DNA of 64,000 nucleotides, taken from NCBI GenBank assembly GCA_017893485.1, contig CM030361.1:140262461-140326460 (forward strand), written 5' to 3'. Source of the stretch: Hemerocallis citrina. Lineage: Eukaryota > Streptophyta > Magnoliopsida > Asparagales > Asphodelaceae. Shown piece after piece: positions 21,506-31,799 of this stretch (positions within the stretch are counted from its first letter, which is position 1; every line of letters starts with the position of its first letter). Below the pieces are notes generated by a model. The model worked only from the letters and a program-made list of their open reading frames with translations, did not search any database and was not told where the DNA came from. Made by a program: the position numbers and the translations under genes.

Positions 21506-22330
21506 TCAGAGCCTCTTCGGAAGGGGAATGCTTCGGTTTAGGGAAACGCGAGGACGTCGAGGTCTGCCCTCCGAACCCGACCCTAAACCAACGAAGCGCG
21601 ACCCCCCTTCGCTGCTAGCCCTAACGGCGACGCCGGCCGAAGCCCCGCTCGACGAGGCTGCCGCGCTACTCTGAGCATCGGCTGGACTTCCCCTGGTCAA
21701 CGGCGAGCGCATCGCAAGCTCGTAAAACGTAACCCCTCTCTCGCTCTCTTCGCGAGTGCACGAAGTGCTGCGAACGTTAGCCCTGACCGGTGCCGGCTTG
21801 AGCGACGCGATCTCTTCCTCCAGTTCGATGATCCTACCCCTCAGGACATCGTCCTTCGCCAACTTCTTCGGTCGAGGCGCTGTCAACTCTTTATCCGTTG
21901 CAAGCCGCCGGTAGTAGGTCACTTCGATCCCCCTATCTACCGTGATCCTTCTGAGCCTATCGACTTCGGCCGATAACCTCTTGCGCTCGGTTGACGCTTT
22001 CTCCAGTTCGGAAGCCAGCTTCTCCCGCTCCGCCGAACGCTCTTTTTCCGCTAGCTCCAAGCATTGGACCCCGGCCAAAAGGTCGTCATTCTTCCGCTCG
22101 GCGGCGGTGAGCTCTTTACGGAGGTTCTCAACTTCGCCTTCGGGATAGGGGGCTGAAGGGCGCTTCCGGTACTGGTACAGCTCGCGACCGTACCTCCGCA
22201 GAGCCGCCTTCGTATCCTCGAGCCTGCCGAGCAGGAGATACCGTCTATACCGGCTCTGAGAGAGCTCGTCCTTCGTATTCACCAGCTCCTGCCGAAGGTA
22301 TTCAGCCTCCGTGATCGGACCGAATCTCAC
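21506..22330 (-). CDS. Antisense coiled-coil module 2 (274 codons from its splice acceptor)
   Basis: A minus-strand exon-like frame starts at 22330 after ATTTCAG in phase 0 (VRFGPITEAEYLRQEL) and runs to a stop at 21506. Long heptad regions (residues about 10-150, e.g. KERSAEREKLASELEKASTE) predict a coiled coil. A Ser/Ala-rich C-terminal part ends SLNRSIPLPKRL. The frame is also open 35 codons upstream to an ATG at 22435, so independent translation is possible. The homologous frame at 41567-42406 in the truncated copy conserves sequence and termini. The phase matches a donor-like AAAAAG/GT just before the stop of the upstream antisense gene. Function unknown. Confidence 0.6.
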   Translation of the reverse strand: MRFGPITEAEYLRQELVNTKDELSQSRYRRYLLLGRLEDTKAALRRYGRELYQYRKRPSAPYPEGEVENLRKELTAAERKNDDLLAGVQCLELAEKERSAEREKLASELEKASTERKRLSAEVDRLRRITVDRGIEVTYYRRLATDKELTAPRPKKLAKDDVLRGRIIELEEEIASLKPAPVRANVRSTSCTREESERGVTFYELAMRSPLTRGSPADAQSSAAASSSGASAGVAVRASSEGGSRFVGLGSGSEGRPRRPRVSLNRSIPLPKRL

Positions 22331-22528
22331 CTGAAATGCAGAGATAAATCCGAGGGCCAACACGCCAAAACAAACACTAAGTCCGAGACTCGACACTTGG
22401 GCAAATTTTGGCCAAACAAAACATTTTTTTTTCATTCAAAACTCGAGAAGTTCTACAGCAGCGGTGGCCAGTCCGCAGTTAGGCTTACAGAAACAAAAAA
22501 AAAGAGAAGATAAAAGGAGACAACTGAG

Positions 22529-24951
22529 TCAGGGGTCGACCTTTTTGTCGTTTGGGTCCATCGACCCCTCGGCCTTGTCCTTGCCGTCGCCTCCGCCACC
22601 TCCTTCGCTCCAGCTCTCCTCCTCCTCGGAGTCGTCTTCCTTCTCCTCCTCGGTCGCGGCCTTCCACGGGTCGTCGACGGGCTCTGTCTCCCCCTCGGGG
22701 CCGATCAACTCCTCGGGGACGACCTCCTCCCCCTCCACGAGGTCATAGAAGTTGTAGGTGGACGTGTCAAAGCCCGGGTTCTTGGCGACCACATGTTGCA
22801 AGGCCCGGCCGTAGGCATCCAGCATGTTCTGGGTCATGTGCATCGCGGCCTCCTCCTGCACGGCTTTCTTCACCCTCTTCACCTTCCTGAGGTGCTTGGC
22901 CTTGAGCTTCTCGGCCCTCTTCCGAGCATCCTCCGCCTCCGACCGAGCCTTGGCCAACTCCTCCCTCAGGTCGGCAGCCTCCTTCACCGACGCCTCGAGC
23001 TTGGCCGCTGAGTCCTTCAGCTCGGAGACCTCCTTCTTCGAGGCCTCGAGCTTGGCCGCCGCATCCTTTGACAGCTGAATAGCATCGGTCAGCTGCTTCT
23101 CCAGCCCCGAGACTTCGGCGGCCCTCTTCGCCGAAAGAAGCAATTCGGAATCGAGCTGCTTCGCGACCTTGACGCGCTCCGTCCTCTCCTTCTCCTTCTC
23201 CTGATCCTTCCTCGCCATCTCCTCAAGCAGGAAGTTGAAGTGGCAGATGATCTGAAAGAGAGCAACGGAGTTACGATCCGAACCTAAATACTTAGAAAAT
23301 TTTCTAAGGAAAAAATTCGGATGAAGAAGAAATCAGCCCACTTACCGACATGGAATCCCGGGCGACCTGCATCACGGAGTCACCTGCCATCCCGGCCTTC
23401 AAGGTCGCCCGATCCTTCGGGGTCGGCAGATGCCTTATCGCCTCCATACAGATGTTCCCGTCGCCCAGGAAACCATCGGCATTCATCACCTGCCAGTCGG
23501 GGACGAAGATCTGCTTGTGACGCTCGGATAAGATCTTCTCTGCCTCGGCAGTAAGGGGCGGAACAGGCATGGACAGCGCATCCTTCACCCCGAAGACGCT
23601 GCTCGACGAACCCGGAGCGTCCGTTCCCGAGGTCGGCACGGGCGCATCCGGGGCAGGGGGATCGGAGACATTGACCTCGCCCTGGTCGGGGATCACGACC
23701 TTCGTCGGAGAGACGAGGACCTCGATCTCCCCCTCCTTGAGGACCGCGACCTTCGGCTGCTCGGCAGTCTTCGCGACCGAAGGCTTCTTCGCTGGCCGGC
23801 TCTCCTGAGTCTCCGCCGCCGACCTCTTCTTCTTCTCCTGCTCTGCCCGGCCCTTCGCCACCAGAGCCTTGTAATCAAGCTTCATTGTCTCTGCAAAAGC
23901 CGAATGAAAAAACTTAGAAAATTTTTCATGAACTTTAAACGAGGAGTATAAATACCAGAAGCATACGAGGGTCGATCGGACTGAGACCCCCACGGAACAG
24001 ATGCTCCTCTGTAATATCCTTCCAGCTTAGCGCTGGCAGGGCTAGAAGCTTCCTCTGGACCTCAGCCTCCTCGGCATTCAACGGGGCGTCCTTCTTTGTA
24101 CGCTTAGGCAGGCCGTCCGTCGCCCAAACTGTCGGTATCACCCACGGCGTCAGACTTCGGACGAGGAAGTATTTGTCCTTCCAATGCTTGATCGAGTCCG
24201 GGTTCTCGATCAACTTAACTCCCGTCCGAGGAGAAAGGAAAAACCTCTGTTCATGACGCCTCGGCTGACAAGGTTTGTAAAGACTCCGGAAGAGAAACAT
24301 AGTCGGCTTGGCGTCGACCTCTTGACATCGGAGGAGAAACGCCACGACATGCCTCCAAGTGTTCGGCATCAGTTGGGCAGGACTCAGACCGTACCAGATC
24401 AGAACTTCGACCACAAACGGGTGTAGGGGGAACCGGAGCCCGGCAATGAGGGAATCGACCGGGAAGACGCATATATCCGGCGAGGACTTGGTGTTAGCTC
24501 GGAACCCCGGCCCAGGAAGAAGCAGCGCATACTCGAGCGGGATTCGGAAACCCTCTCGGATCGTGCGGAGATCGGCCTCGGTGAGAGTCGATATCCTGTG
24601 GTCGACCTCGGACAGCTCCCTAGGCTCGTTCTCCTCCACCAGTTTTGCCGTACCTTGAGTGACCCTCTCCAAGTCATCCTCGGTATAATCCCGAACACCT
24701 CCCACGGTCGATACTGCGATGAGTTGCCGACCGAACGCCCCCGCTCTCTTCGGCGTTTCCACTATCGTGATTACGGCTTTACCCTTCCGGGACTCCGCCA
24801 CGACCTCCTCAGGCACTTCGGCCACCTCACCCTCCTTATCTGGACGAACGACGTCTTGTTCGCTCGGCTCCATTTGTCCCTTCCCTTTGTCCCCTCGGCC
24901 AACGGCTTGCTCCGAGGTGGGGGTCTCATCCGAGAGTGTAATCTTAACCAT
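22529..24951 (-). CDS. Antisense accessory gene of the Tat element, three exons, 753 residues
   Basis: Minus strand. Exon 1 is 24951-23956 (332 codons from ATG, MVKITLSDETP), exon 2 is 23888-23346 (181 codons), exon 3 is 23251-22529 (240 codons plus stop). Introns are 67 and 94 bp, GT-AG, both phase 0; donors are CTG/GTATTT and TCG/GTAAGT, acceptors GCAGAG and TTTCAG. Residues about 128-280 (FRIPLEYALLLPGPGF, FPLHPFVVEVL, PNTWRHVVAFLLRCQ) match the family annotated in plants as putative gypsy-type transposon protein (Transposase_28-like). Exon 2 is a Lys/Pro-rich linker. Exon 3 is a coiled coil followed by an acidic Glu/Asp tail. A TATA box lies about 190 bp upstream of the ATG. The truncated copy at 39019-41367 retains the same exon structure, which supports the introns. 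Function is unknown; antisense ORFs are known in Tat elements. All exons are open here. Confidence 0.8.
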
Positions 24952-25136
24952 TTTATAAAGAGTAGGGAAAGAGACTGACCTTGAAGTGACAAGTACGGTC
25001 GGAAAACTCGCCGGGAATCGGAACGCTACCGCGACAGCTAGCAACACCACCAGGGAGGTAAAAACTTCGAAGCGGAGTAAAAGCTGAAGAGAGAGAGTAA
25101 AAATGAAAAGTGAGACTTAGTCTCAAGGGGGGTGGA

Positions 25137-25145
25137 GATTTATAG
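25137..25145 (-). promoter_or_regulatory. TATA box for the antisense gene
   Basis: The complement reads ACTATAAATC. It lies about 190 bp upstream of the antisense ATG (24951). The truncated copy has ACTATAAATC at the matching place (38817-38826, ATG 39019). Conservation of element and spacing supports a dedicated antisense promoter. Confidence 0.75.
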
Positions 25146-25329
25146 TAAAACTGAGACGCCCCTTGGACTTCCAAACCAAAGTTCGCGACTTTTGGGCTGC
25201 CTCCGGAACGTCACCAAGGCCCATCACCACTACTCCTCCCACCGGGTCCAACCTCCGAGCAATCCAAACACGCCGACAGCAGGGACCGGTCGGAATCCGA
25301 GCAAGTGCCTTCCCGAACTGGTAAATGGG

Positions 25330-27320
25330 GAAAACACACCTCCCCCTCAACTTTCGTACGTGATCTCGATCAGACGGCTCAGATCAAGCCACCTGCGCAA
25401 AACGACAAGATAACGTTTTCTGGGAAACTGAGCCGCCTCGAGATTCACGCCTACGTTCGACGGCTCAGATCTCGCCAAGAGCGCTAGACGACAAGATAGT
25501 GTTTTCTTGGGAGCCGCGCCCGTCTCGAGATGCGCGCCATCATCCAGCGGCTCAAGATGCGCCACGTCGCCCGGACGATTTAACCCTCGGACGTCTCGCC
25601 TATGCATAAAAGAACCTGGAAAATTTTTGATTATGTTTTAAGGCGCCGCCCTCGGCAGGCGCCCCCCGGGTCCCAAGCCTCAGTCGGCATTATGCCGACA
25701 ACAGGCCCCGGTCGGAAGCAGATCGGCGCCCCCCCATCTCTAACTCCCCCGGGCTGACATCCGTCAAAAGCCATCAGCCCGAGAAGGAAGACAGAGATGG
25801 GAGGGGACCCATCAACATTCAGAGATCGAAAGAGGCGCACCATCCCGAGCTAGTTGGTTGCAACTGGAAGGCTCGGCTTGTCGAAAGACTCTAACAGCGG
25901 CGCCTTCACAGTTGCAACAAACGGACTCGGACGGCCCGAAGATCGACATCGGACAGGGGTCGTCACTCTCCCACCAAGATCTCCGCCTACTTCGACACTC
26001 ACTTCGGAGCAACCGAAGAAGGCAGAAGATCTTGGTGAGAGAACGGCGACCCGTCCTTCGAAAGAGGCCCACACCTCGGGTCCGGACCATGGCCGTCGAC
26101 ACTACTGTCTTGTTGCCCCCCACCCCTCACACCCCTTCGGAGCAGTGAGGGATGGGGAAACAACAAGACAGCAGGGCGACCGCCCGTCCTTCCGAGAAGG
26201 CCCATCCCTCGGATCTGGACTACGGTCGTCACCACTCTTGCCTTATCCTCCTCCGCTCCCGACATCCACTTAGGGACCGTCCGGAACGGGAGAAGAAAAA
26301 GGCAAGAGAGCGACCACCCGTCCTTCGGAGATAACTCATCCCTCGAGTACGGACTACGGTCGTCACCACTACTACCTCGTTCCCCCTCGCTCCTGACATC
26401 CACTTCGGGGCCGACAGGAACAAAGGGAAAACCAGGCAGAAGAGCGGCCACCACTCCGAACTTCGAGAGAGAAGCTACCCAAGGCAGATGCCTCCGAGGT
26501 CTGGAACCCAATGTGGTTGTGACGAAAATGACAAAAGGAGTGGGGTACTTATAGCCTGCCTCCTATAACCAGCCATTATGATCCTCGGAAGTTGAAGCGA
26601 CCGCGCATTAATTAAAGGAACTATCCTTAATGACCTCGGGAAGGCGAAACGCCGCGCAAGTCACGAAGCGCCATTAACACAATTGAGGACAGAGCCATCT
26701 CAAATTGCCGAACACCGATGCCTTCGGTCGGCATCCGAGCAAGAGCCTTCCCGAGCTGGTAAACGGGGAAAACCCACTTTCCCCTCAACTTTCGCGTCTG
26801 ATCTCAATCAGACGGCCCAGATCCCGCCGAGAGCACTAAAAGACAAGATAGTGTTTTCTTGGGAACTGCGCCCGTCTCGAGATGCGCGCCCGCATCCAAC
26901 AGCTCAGATGAAGCCACGTCCCTCGGACTGCTGAACATCAGTGCCTTCGGTCGGCATCCGAGCAAGCGCCTTCCCGAGCTGGTAAATGGAGAAAAAAAGA
27001 CGCCGAGCCACTTGAACCGCCGGATCTCTCTAGAAATTCGTGCACCTTATGATGAACGGACCGGATCGCACCACGTGTGCTAAAGGACAAGATAGTGTTT
27101 TTTGGGGAATCGTGCCTGTTTCGAGATGAGCGCCACCATCCGATGGTTCAGATTGAGCCACGTCGCTCGGTAGGCCGAGCTCCCCTGGCCCCCGGTCGGC
27201 AGCCGAGCAAGTACCCTCCCGAGCCCGCAAACGGAGAAAACAGCTTCCGAACTCCGACAACCGTCGGATCTCTCGGAAACCCGAGCTCGTCCATGATCGA
27301 CGTCTCAGATCCAGCCACGT
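25330..27320. repeat. Dispersed and tandem repeats upstream of the antisense gene
   Basis: Blocks of about 90-120 bp built around GACGGCTCAGATC, GACAAGATAGTGTTTTCTTGGG and CGTCTCGAGATGCGCGCC recur at about 25370, 25460, 26815 and 27080. A separate set with the core ACCCGTCCTTCGGAGA recurs at about 26050, 26186, 26317 and 26453 (spacing 131-136 bp). The same two families occur in the truncated Tat copy in inverted orientation. ORFs here are repeat artefacts. Confidence 0.85.
26545..26556 (-). promoter_or_regulatory. Second, distal antisense TATA-like element
   Basis: The complement reads GGCTATAAGTACCCCACTCC. The truncated copy has GGTTATAAATACCCCACTCC at about 37568-37588 in the corresponding place and strand, upstream of the 131-136-bp repeats. 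I infer a second antisense promoter about 1.6 kb from the ATG; no transcript evidence is available. Confidence 0.5.
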
Positions 27321-27740
27321 CATAAACCGGTATTTAAAACCTTTTTTCTTCTATTTTAGTCGTTTTATTTATTTAAATTGCGAAAAATTGCTAAAAATTC
27401 GGGAAAATTAACTAAAAATTCTGGAAAATAATTAAAAGTTCGGGAGTACATTTTCGAGCTCCTGAACGAACAATTATTGCCTAGAATATATCGTTAAGGC
27501 CCCCGAACGATTAGCAAACGCATCGCAAAATTAAATAAATAGTCCGAAGAAAGTAGACGAAAGCCACCAAATACTCGATATGGCCTGAGAACAGCAAGCA
27601 GCATCAGAAACTTCCTCACTTCCCCCTTTCTAGATTCAAGATCCTACATCTGGACTTCGATACGACCCTACCAGCCACTAAAACAGTTAAACTACTCCTC
27701 AAAGTCTGATCACGCTCAGTCTTTAGGAGTGGGGGGCTCG
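27321..27740 (+). other. AT-rich 3' segment and polypurine tract of the Tat element
   Basis: AT-rich sequence with AAAATTCGGGAAAATTA-type repeats (27370-27450) leads to the polypurine tract AGGAGTGGGGGGCTCG (27725-27740) directly before the 3' LTR. The same AT-rich segment and tract occur inverted at 35835-36250. Confidence 0.85.
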
Positions 27741-28332
27741 TGATATGGCTAAAAATGGGGTAAAATCGAGACCGTCCAGATCGAGCACGAATCCTGAAGC
27801 ACGGGGGTAAAAGGGTAATTTCACATACAAATGGATCCAAAATGGGTATTGGGTCCCCTTCTCACAGGACCAACCACCCGCAAACGGACCCACTCTTATT
27901 GGGTTCGGATTCCAACCCGAAGCAAACCCATATCAGCAGGGGACAAATCAGGATCCCTGATTTGACCAAATCGGCATGCCTGATTTGCTCTCACCGGGAA
28001 TTAGGAGATCTACTTTCCTTAACAAACTGTGAGGATTTTGCTCCGAACAGTTATACAAGGAATCAAGCCCCTAATCTCTCTCTTGGCGACTATAAATACA
28101 ACCCCTCTACCACCGAGACCAGGTTAATCACTCTTTCACCACTTAAGCTCTTTCTTAATCTTTTCCTGATTACTGACAAGAGCGTCGGAGGGTGCGTCGC
28201 CGGAATCAACCCCGGTGTTTCGCACTTCCTTGCAGGTTGTGCCAGGAGCAAGGAGATCGAGTCAATCGTTCAGGTGTTTCCCGGACTCACAAATTCTATC
28301 TGTTTACCCCCACACCGAAATCAGCGGTAACA
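27741..28332 (+). repeat. 3' LTR of the Tat element
   Basis: 592 bp, TG...CA, differing from the 5' LTR at two positions. It is followed by the target duplication CCAAG (28333-28337). Confidence 0.95.
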
Positions 28333-28337
28333 CCAAG

Positions 28338-28475
28338 TATGTCCGATAAACTTTAACTAGGGAAGGTTCAAAGTGAAATATCTACCTATCCACGATGCGA
28401 CATTATTTCAATTGCACTATGTGATATGTACCTGTTGTAAGGTGGGAGACGAAAATTATCATTCATGTGGGGGAT
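28338..28475 (+). other. Copia-1 3' non-coding segment and polypurine tract
   Basis: This resumes the copia-1 sequence interrupted at 13093. It ends CATGTGGGGGAT, a standard copia polypurine tract. Confidence 0.8.
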
Positions 28476-29180
28476 TGTTGAAAATCGGTTCCATCGTATT
28501 CTACTCATCAAGATGTATAAAATGATGTACTCATATGTCCAAAACGAATTTCAAATGAATGAAATATTTGCCTCCGAAGTTAGTTTGTTAAAATGAAGAA
28601 TTGGACTTTTGCTTGATATCCGAAAGGAGCAAAAAGCAAATGAAGTTATAAGTTAAAAACTGAGCCAAAAGGTTGTGTAAGGTACGAATATTTTCTCCGG
28701 AGGGAGAACACACCCAACTTGGGTGTCGGTGTGAAACACACGCGAGCGCTCGCCCGGTCCGGCCGGATCGGACTCGGGCTCGAGCCTAAGCTTGAAATAG
28801 TAAACTTATTTTTTTTGAAAAATTCAGTTCTGATTTGATACGGGCTGGATACGGGCAGTTACAATTGTCATAACAGTTTTTGTCTGAACAGTTGCAACAA
28901 CTGCCATGGTTTAAGGGCTATAAATAGGACTGGATTCTGATCAAATCCGTGTCTCATTCATATCTTCCCTACCACCCTGTATCAGCATAGACATATCACC
29001 AAACGCTGTCATATCCTTTCTCGATCGAGTCTCCATTATTCTAGTGTAAGTTAATGGAGTTCTGATTGTTGTATCTTGGGAGACGACTGCCGCATAACCT
29101 GTATACACCGTAGCAGTAGCAGAATTAAACGTCTTAAGGACATTGTTTCAACAAGCCTCGGTTTGTCATTTTCTTCACCA
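28476..29180 (+). repeat. Copia-1 3' LTR
   Basis: It starts TGTTGAAAATCGG right after the polypurine tract and matches 10298-11014 to the shared end CTTCACCA. It has a TATA-like GGCTATAAATAGGAC near 28915. Confidence 0.88.
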
Positions 29181-29406
29181 TGCAGCGTCCCCACTAAGAG
29201 ACTCATTAAAAATGAGCGTAGATGCAGCCCTCAACTCGGAATCTCCACACCACTCTAAACAAAGACATTGGGAATTCGGGCAGAAACATGTCCTTACATA
29301 ATATTATAGGAACTAAGGTATCCTAACAAAATAATTGGAACACCAACAATAAAAGGGACAACATATCTCAAAATGAAATGACCTTGCTCAACAATAAGTA
29401 ACTACA
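29181..29406 (-). other. Probable 3' flank/UTR of the RIO1 fragment
   Basis: Non-repetitive sequence continuous, once the retroposon at 29407-30951 is removed, with the end of the RIO1 terminal exon. No ORF is supported. Confidence 0.45.
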
Positions 29407-30951
29407 CTTTTTTCAAAAACGCTCCTACCTGCTCCCCAACCCAAAAAACTCAAAACCCTAGATCTAATCCCTTGGGGGCGGCGGCGGCTTGCCCTCAGCG
29501 CCACCGCCCCCCCCCGGTCGTCCCCCCCTCCTTTTCTCCACGCCCTACCGACCCCGACCCCGACCATCTCCAGCGCAGCTCAGGCGAAGCCCCCCCTCTT
29601 TCCGATTCTGCTTTCTTCCACCCTCTAATCCTCGACGTCGACGTTGCTACCGGCGTTCAAGGAGGACGATGCTGACTCGGCGGAGGGCGGCGGCGGGCTG
29701 GACGGGCATCGGCCCAACGGATGCTGCCGTCGGATGCTGCCAGGCTGGTGGCGCAGGGGGGCCCTCTGTTCACTAAGGTGGATGCGAGGCTGCCGCGTGA
29801 TGTGGGTAAAGGAGTGCATCTTCTTCTTCATCAGGTACTGTTAAAAACTTGTGAGGAAGTAAAATGTAAAAGCATGCACTTTACTTCCATTCCAGCATAT
29901 GTAAAGAAGCAAGAAGCAATCTCCAGCATATGTAAAGAAGCACCCCCACCCCCCCCCCCCCCCCCCCCCCCCCCGCGTCTTGCTGTGGTTCGGTTTGGGG
30001 GGCCCGCGATTGCTGTGGGTGCCCCCCCGGATCTGTTTGTGGTTGCGGTTTGGGTGCCCACCCCTCCCCCGAGCTGTGGTTGAGGGTGCTTTTGTCGGTG
30101 CTTTGGGGTGGGAAGCGTGTAGTTTTGTGCAATTGACGTTTATGGAGCTTGGGCCCAAAGAGGGGTCCCTCCGTGAGGTGTGAAGTCGGTTTGTTGGGTG
30201 TGGGGTTGGGGTGTGGTCAGGTGTGTCCTACGATGTCGTCGGTGCAGTCTCTATAGTGTCTACTATCGGGCTATTGAGCTTCCTTCACCTTAGGCACTGC
30301 CTCGTGACAGCGCTGCCTCTACCCTCGTATTGGGAGTTTGAGGTGAGATAAGTCTGTGTGGTGAGAAATCGCCGGAGAGAGCATGAACGTGAGAGAGGTA
30401 AGGTATCCTCTACACGGCTCTCTCCTAGAGGATGGTGTTAGGTGGGGTGAGCGAGATAGTTCTTTTGTGAGAAATCGCAGGAGAAAAGCGCTATCGTGTG
30501 AGAGGTTAAGGTATCCTCTGCACGGCTATCTCTTTGGTAGCGGCTGTAGAAGCGGCTGTCGTGTTTGTAGGATGAGTGGTGAAGTTGGTAGGACGCTGTG
30601 AGTTTCGATCTACGGGGCTTGGGCCCAAAGAGGGGTCCCCCCAGCGAGGTGAACGCAGGGAGCGGCGGGTGATAAAATCCTGCCAGACTTGTTTCAGGCG
30701 GGTGTGCATGTGCCGTGGAGGCACTGTACGAAGCTAAATGGACGTACTTACAATTTTAGTGGACCGAGCTGGTTGTCGGCCCACCCTCCAGGGTTGTTGG
30801 AGGGGCTTGTTGTTTGTAGTCATGTTGCTTCTTGTATGTTTTCTTTTATGTCTGTAGTTTGTACCTGGGCCCAGTACTCTGGGTTTGTTTCGTTAAATTC
30901 TTATTAATGAAACAGGGTGGCCTTATTCCACCTTTTCCCTCAAAAAAAAAA
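29407..30951 (+). mobile_element. Poly(A) retroposon (LINE-mediated insertion) with 17-bp target duplication
   Basis: The insert ends in a poly(A) run (30942-30953). It is flanked by the direct repeat AACAATAAGTAACTACA at 29390-29406 and 30952-30968. Long target duplications and 3' poly(A) identify target-primed reverse transcription. It opens with CCCAAACCC-type and GC-rich leader sequence (CAAAACCCTAGATC, GGCGGCGGCGG). It carries a poly(C) run (29942-29974) and two copies of GGGCTTGGGCCCAAAGAGGGGTC. I see no RT or endonuclease domain, so it is a non-autonomous or internally deleted LINE, or a processed transcript. Confidence 0.85.
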
Positions 30952-31054
30952 AACAATAAGTAACTACAGAAAGACAATCTCTTGAAGTTTCGCTGACAAA
31001 ACTTCATCGACTACACTTGGCTTTAGCCAACTTCTTTCTTCTTTTTTTGTCGGC

Positions 31055-31160
31055 CTTATTTTGGTCTTCCGACCTTCTCTTTTCTCTTCTTTTACTTTTT
31101 TCTTATGCTCTTTGGTCTTCCGACCTTCTCTTTTCTCTTCTTTTACTTTTTTCTTATGCT
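31055..31160. repeat. 51-bp tandem duplication in the RIO1 basic tail
   Basis: A block beginning TCTTTGGTCTTCCGACCTTC on the plus strand is present twice in succession, duplicating the EHKKKVKEEKREGRKTK coding segment in the minus frame. Confidence 0.9.
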
Positions 31161-31799
31161 CTTTTCGAGCAGCATTTTTGTCCGCCGGATCCATCTTCAC
31201 CTCTCTCATACCCTGATTCATCTCCTTCAGAATCGGTATCTGATTCATCTTCATCTACTATATTCACATCTCCAGACTTCGTCTCCAGATCTTCCACCTC
31301 AACAGACTGTTTGTTGATTTTGGAACGAATGATCTCACTTCTAGTCTGTATAAATCCTGCAAGAGGTTTATCATATATATCTTTTGCAGCCTTATACCCG
31401 ATGGATGGATGATCGTTGAAGCATTGCCATTTGGGTAAGTTCTTCTTCACATTTCTTTACATTGTCGAGTGTCTGGATTGACCGAAGAAAAGAACAAACA
31501 TTAGAAGTAAATCAAAAGCTCAGTTAGACAAACATTGTAAAATGTCATTCTATAACTGTGTTCAAAACAAAAAGATTATTGACATGATCAACGGCAAGGG
31601 ATATGGTTAAAAAATGGATGTGAAAATTAGAAAGGTGACAGTACTAGAAGTTCAGACTGCATCTCCGGGGCATAATTTTGTGACCGTGAAGCTTGATTTC
31701 TGATTTAAGACGGATGAACCTTTCTGAACTGTTACTTTCTAAATGCAAGTCTATACAAGAACTTATCAATAAGGGCCAACAATTTTCAGTTTCGGATTA

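Larger units (their letters stand above)
13094..28332 (+). mobile_element. Complete Tat-lineage Ty3/gypsy retrotransposon, 15.2 kb, young
   Basis: The element has 592-bp LTRs beginning TGATATGG and ending GTAACA, a PBS, an uninterrupted gag-pol frame, a long region between pol and the 3' LTR, a polypurine tract and a 5-bp target duplication. Assignment to the Tat lineage (relatives include Ogre and Retand) rests on two RNase H domains in pol, gene order RT-RNH-second RNH-INT, and antisense reading frames between pol and the 3' LTR. The two LTRs differ at only two positions that I found, so insertion was recent. All recognised coding parts are open, so it may be autonomous. Confidence 0.95.
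10298..29180 (+). mobile_element. Copia-1: old, internally deleted Ty1/copia element hosting the Tat element
   Basis: Two LTRs in the same orientation (10298-11014 and 28476-29180) flank a copia RT/RNase H remnant and a polypurine tract (GTGGGGGAT, 28467-28475). Gag, protease and integrase are missing, and the usual PBS is not visible after the 5' LTR. The LTRs differ by many substitutions and a roughly 30-bp indel, far more than the LTRs of the nested element. No target duplication was found at its ends. The Tat element lies just upstream of the polypurine tract. Confidence 0.85.

Noticed and set aside
26683..27323. ORFs on both strands in the repeat region upstream of the 3' LTR
   Set aside because: Composed of repeat units, not conserved in frame between copies.
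29831..30158. Gly- and Pro-rich ORFs around the poly(C) run
   Set aside because: Homopolymer artefact inside the retroposon.
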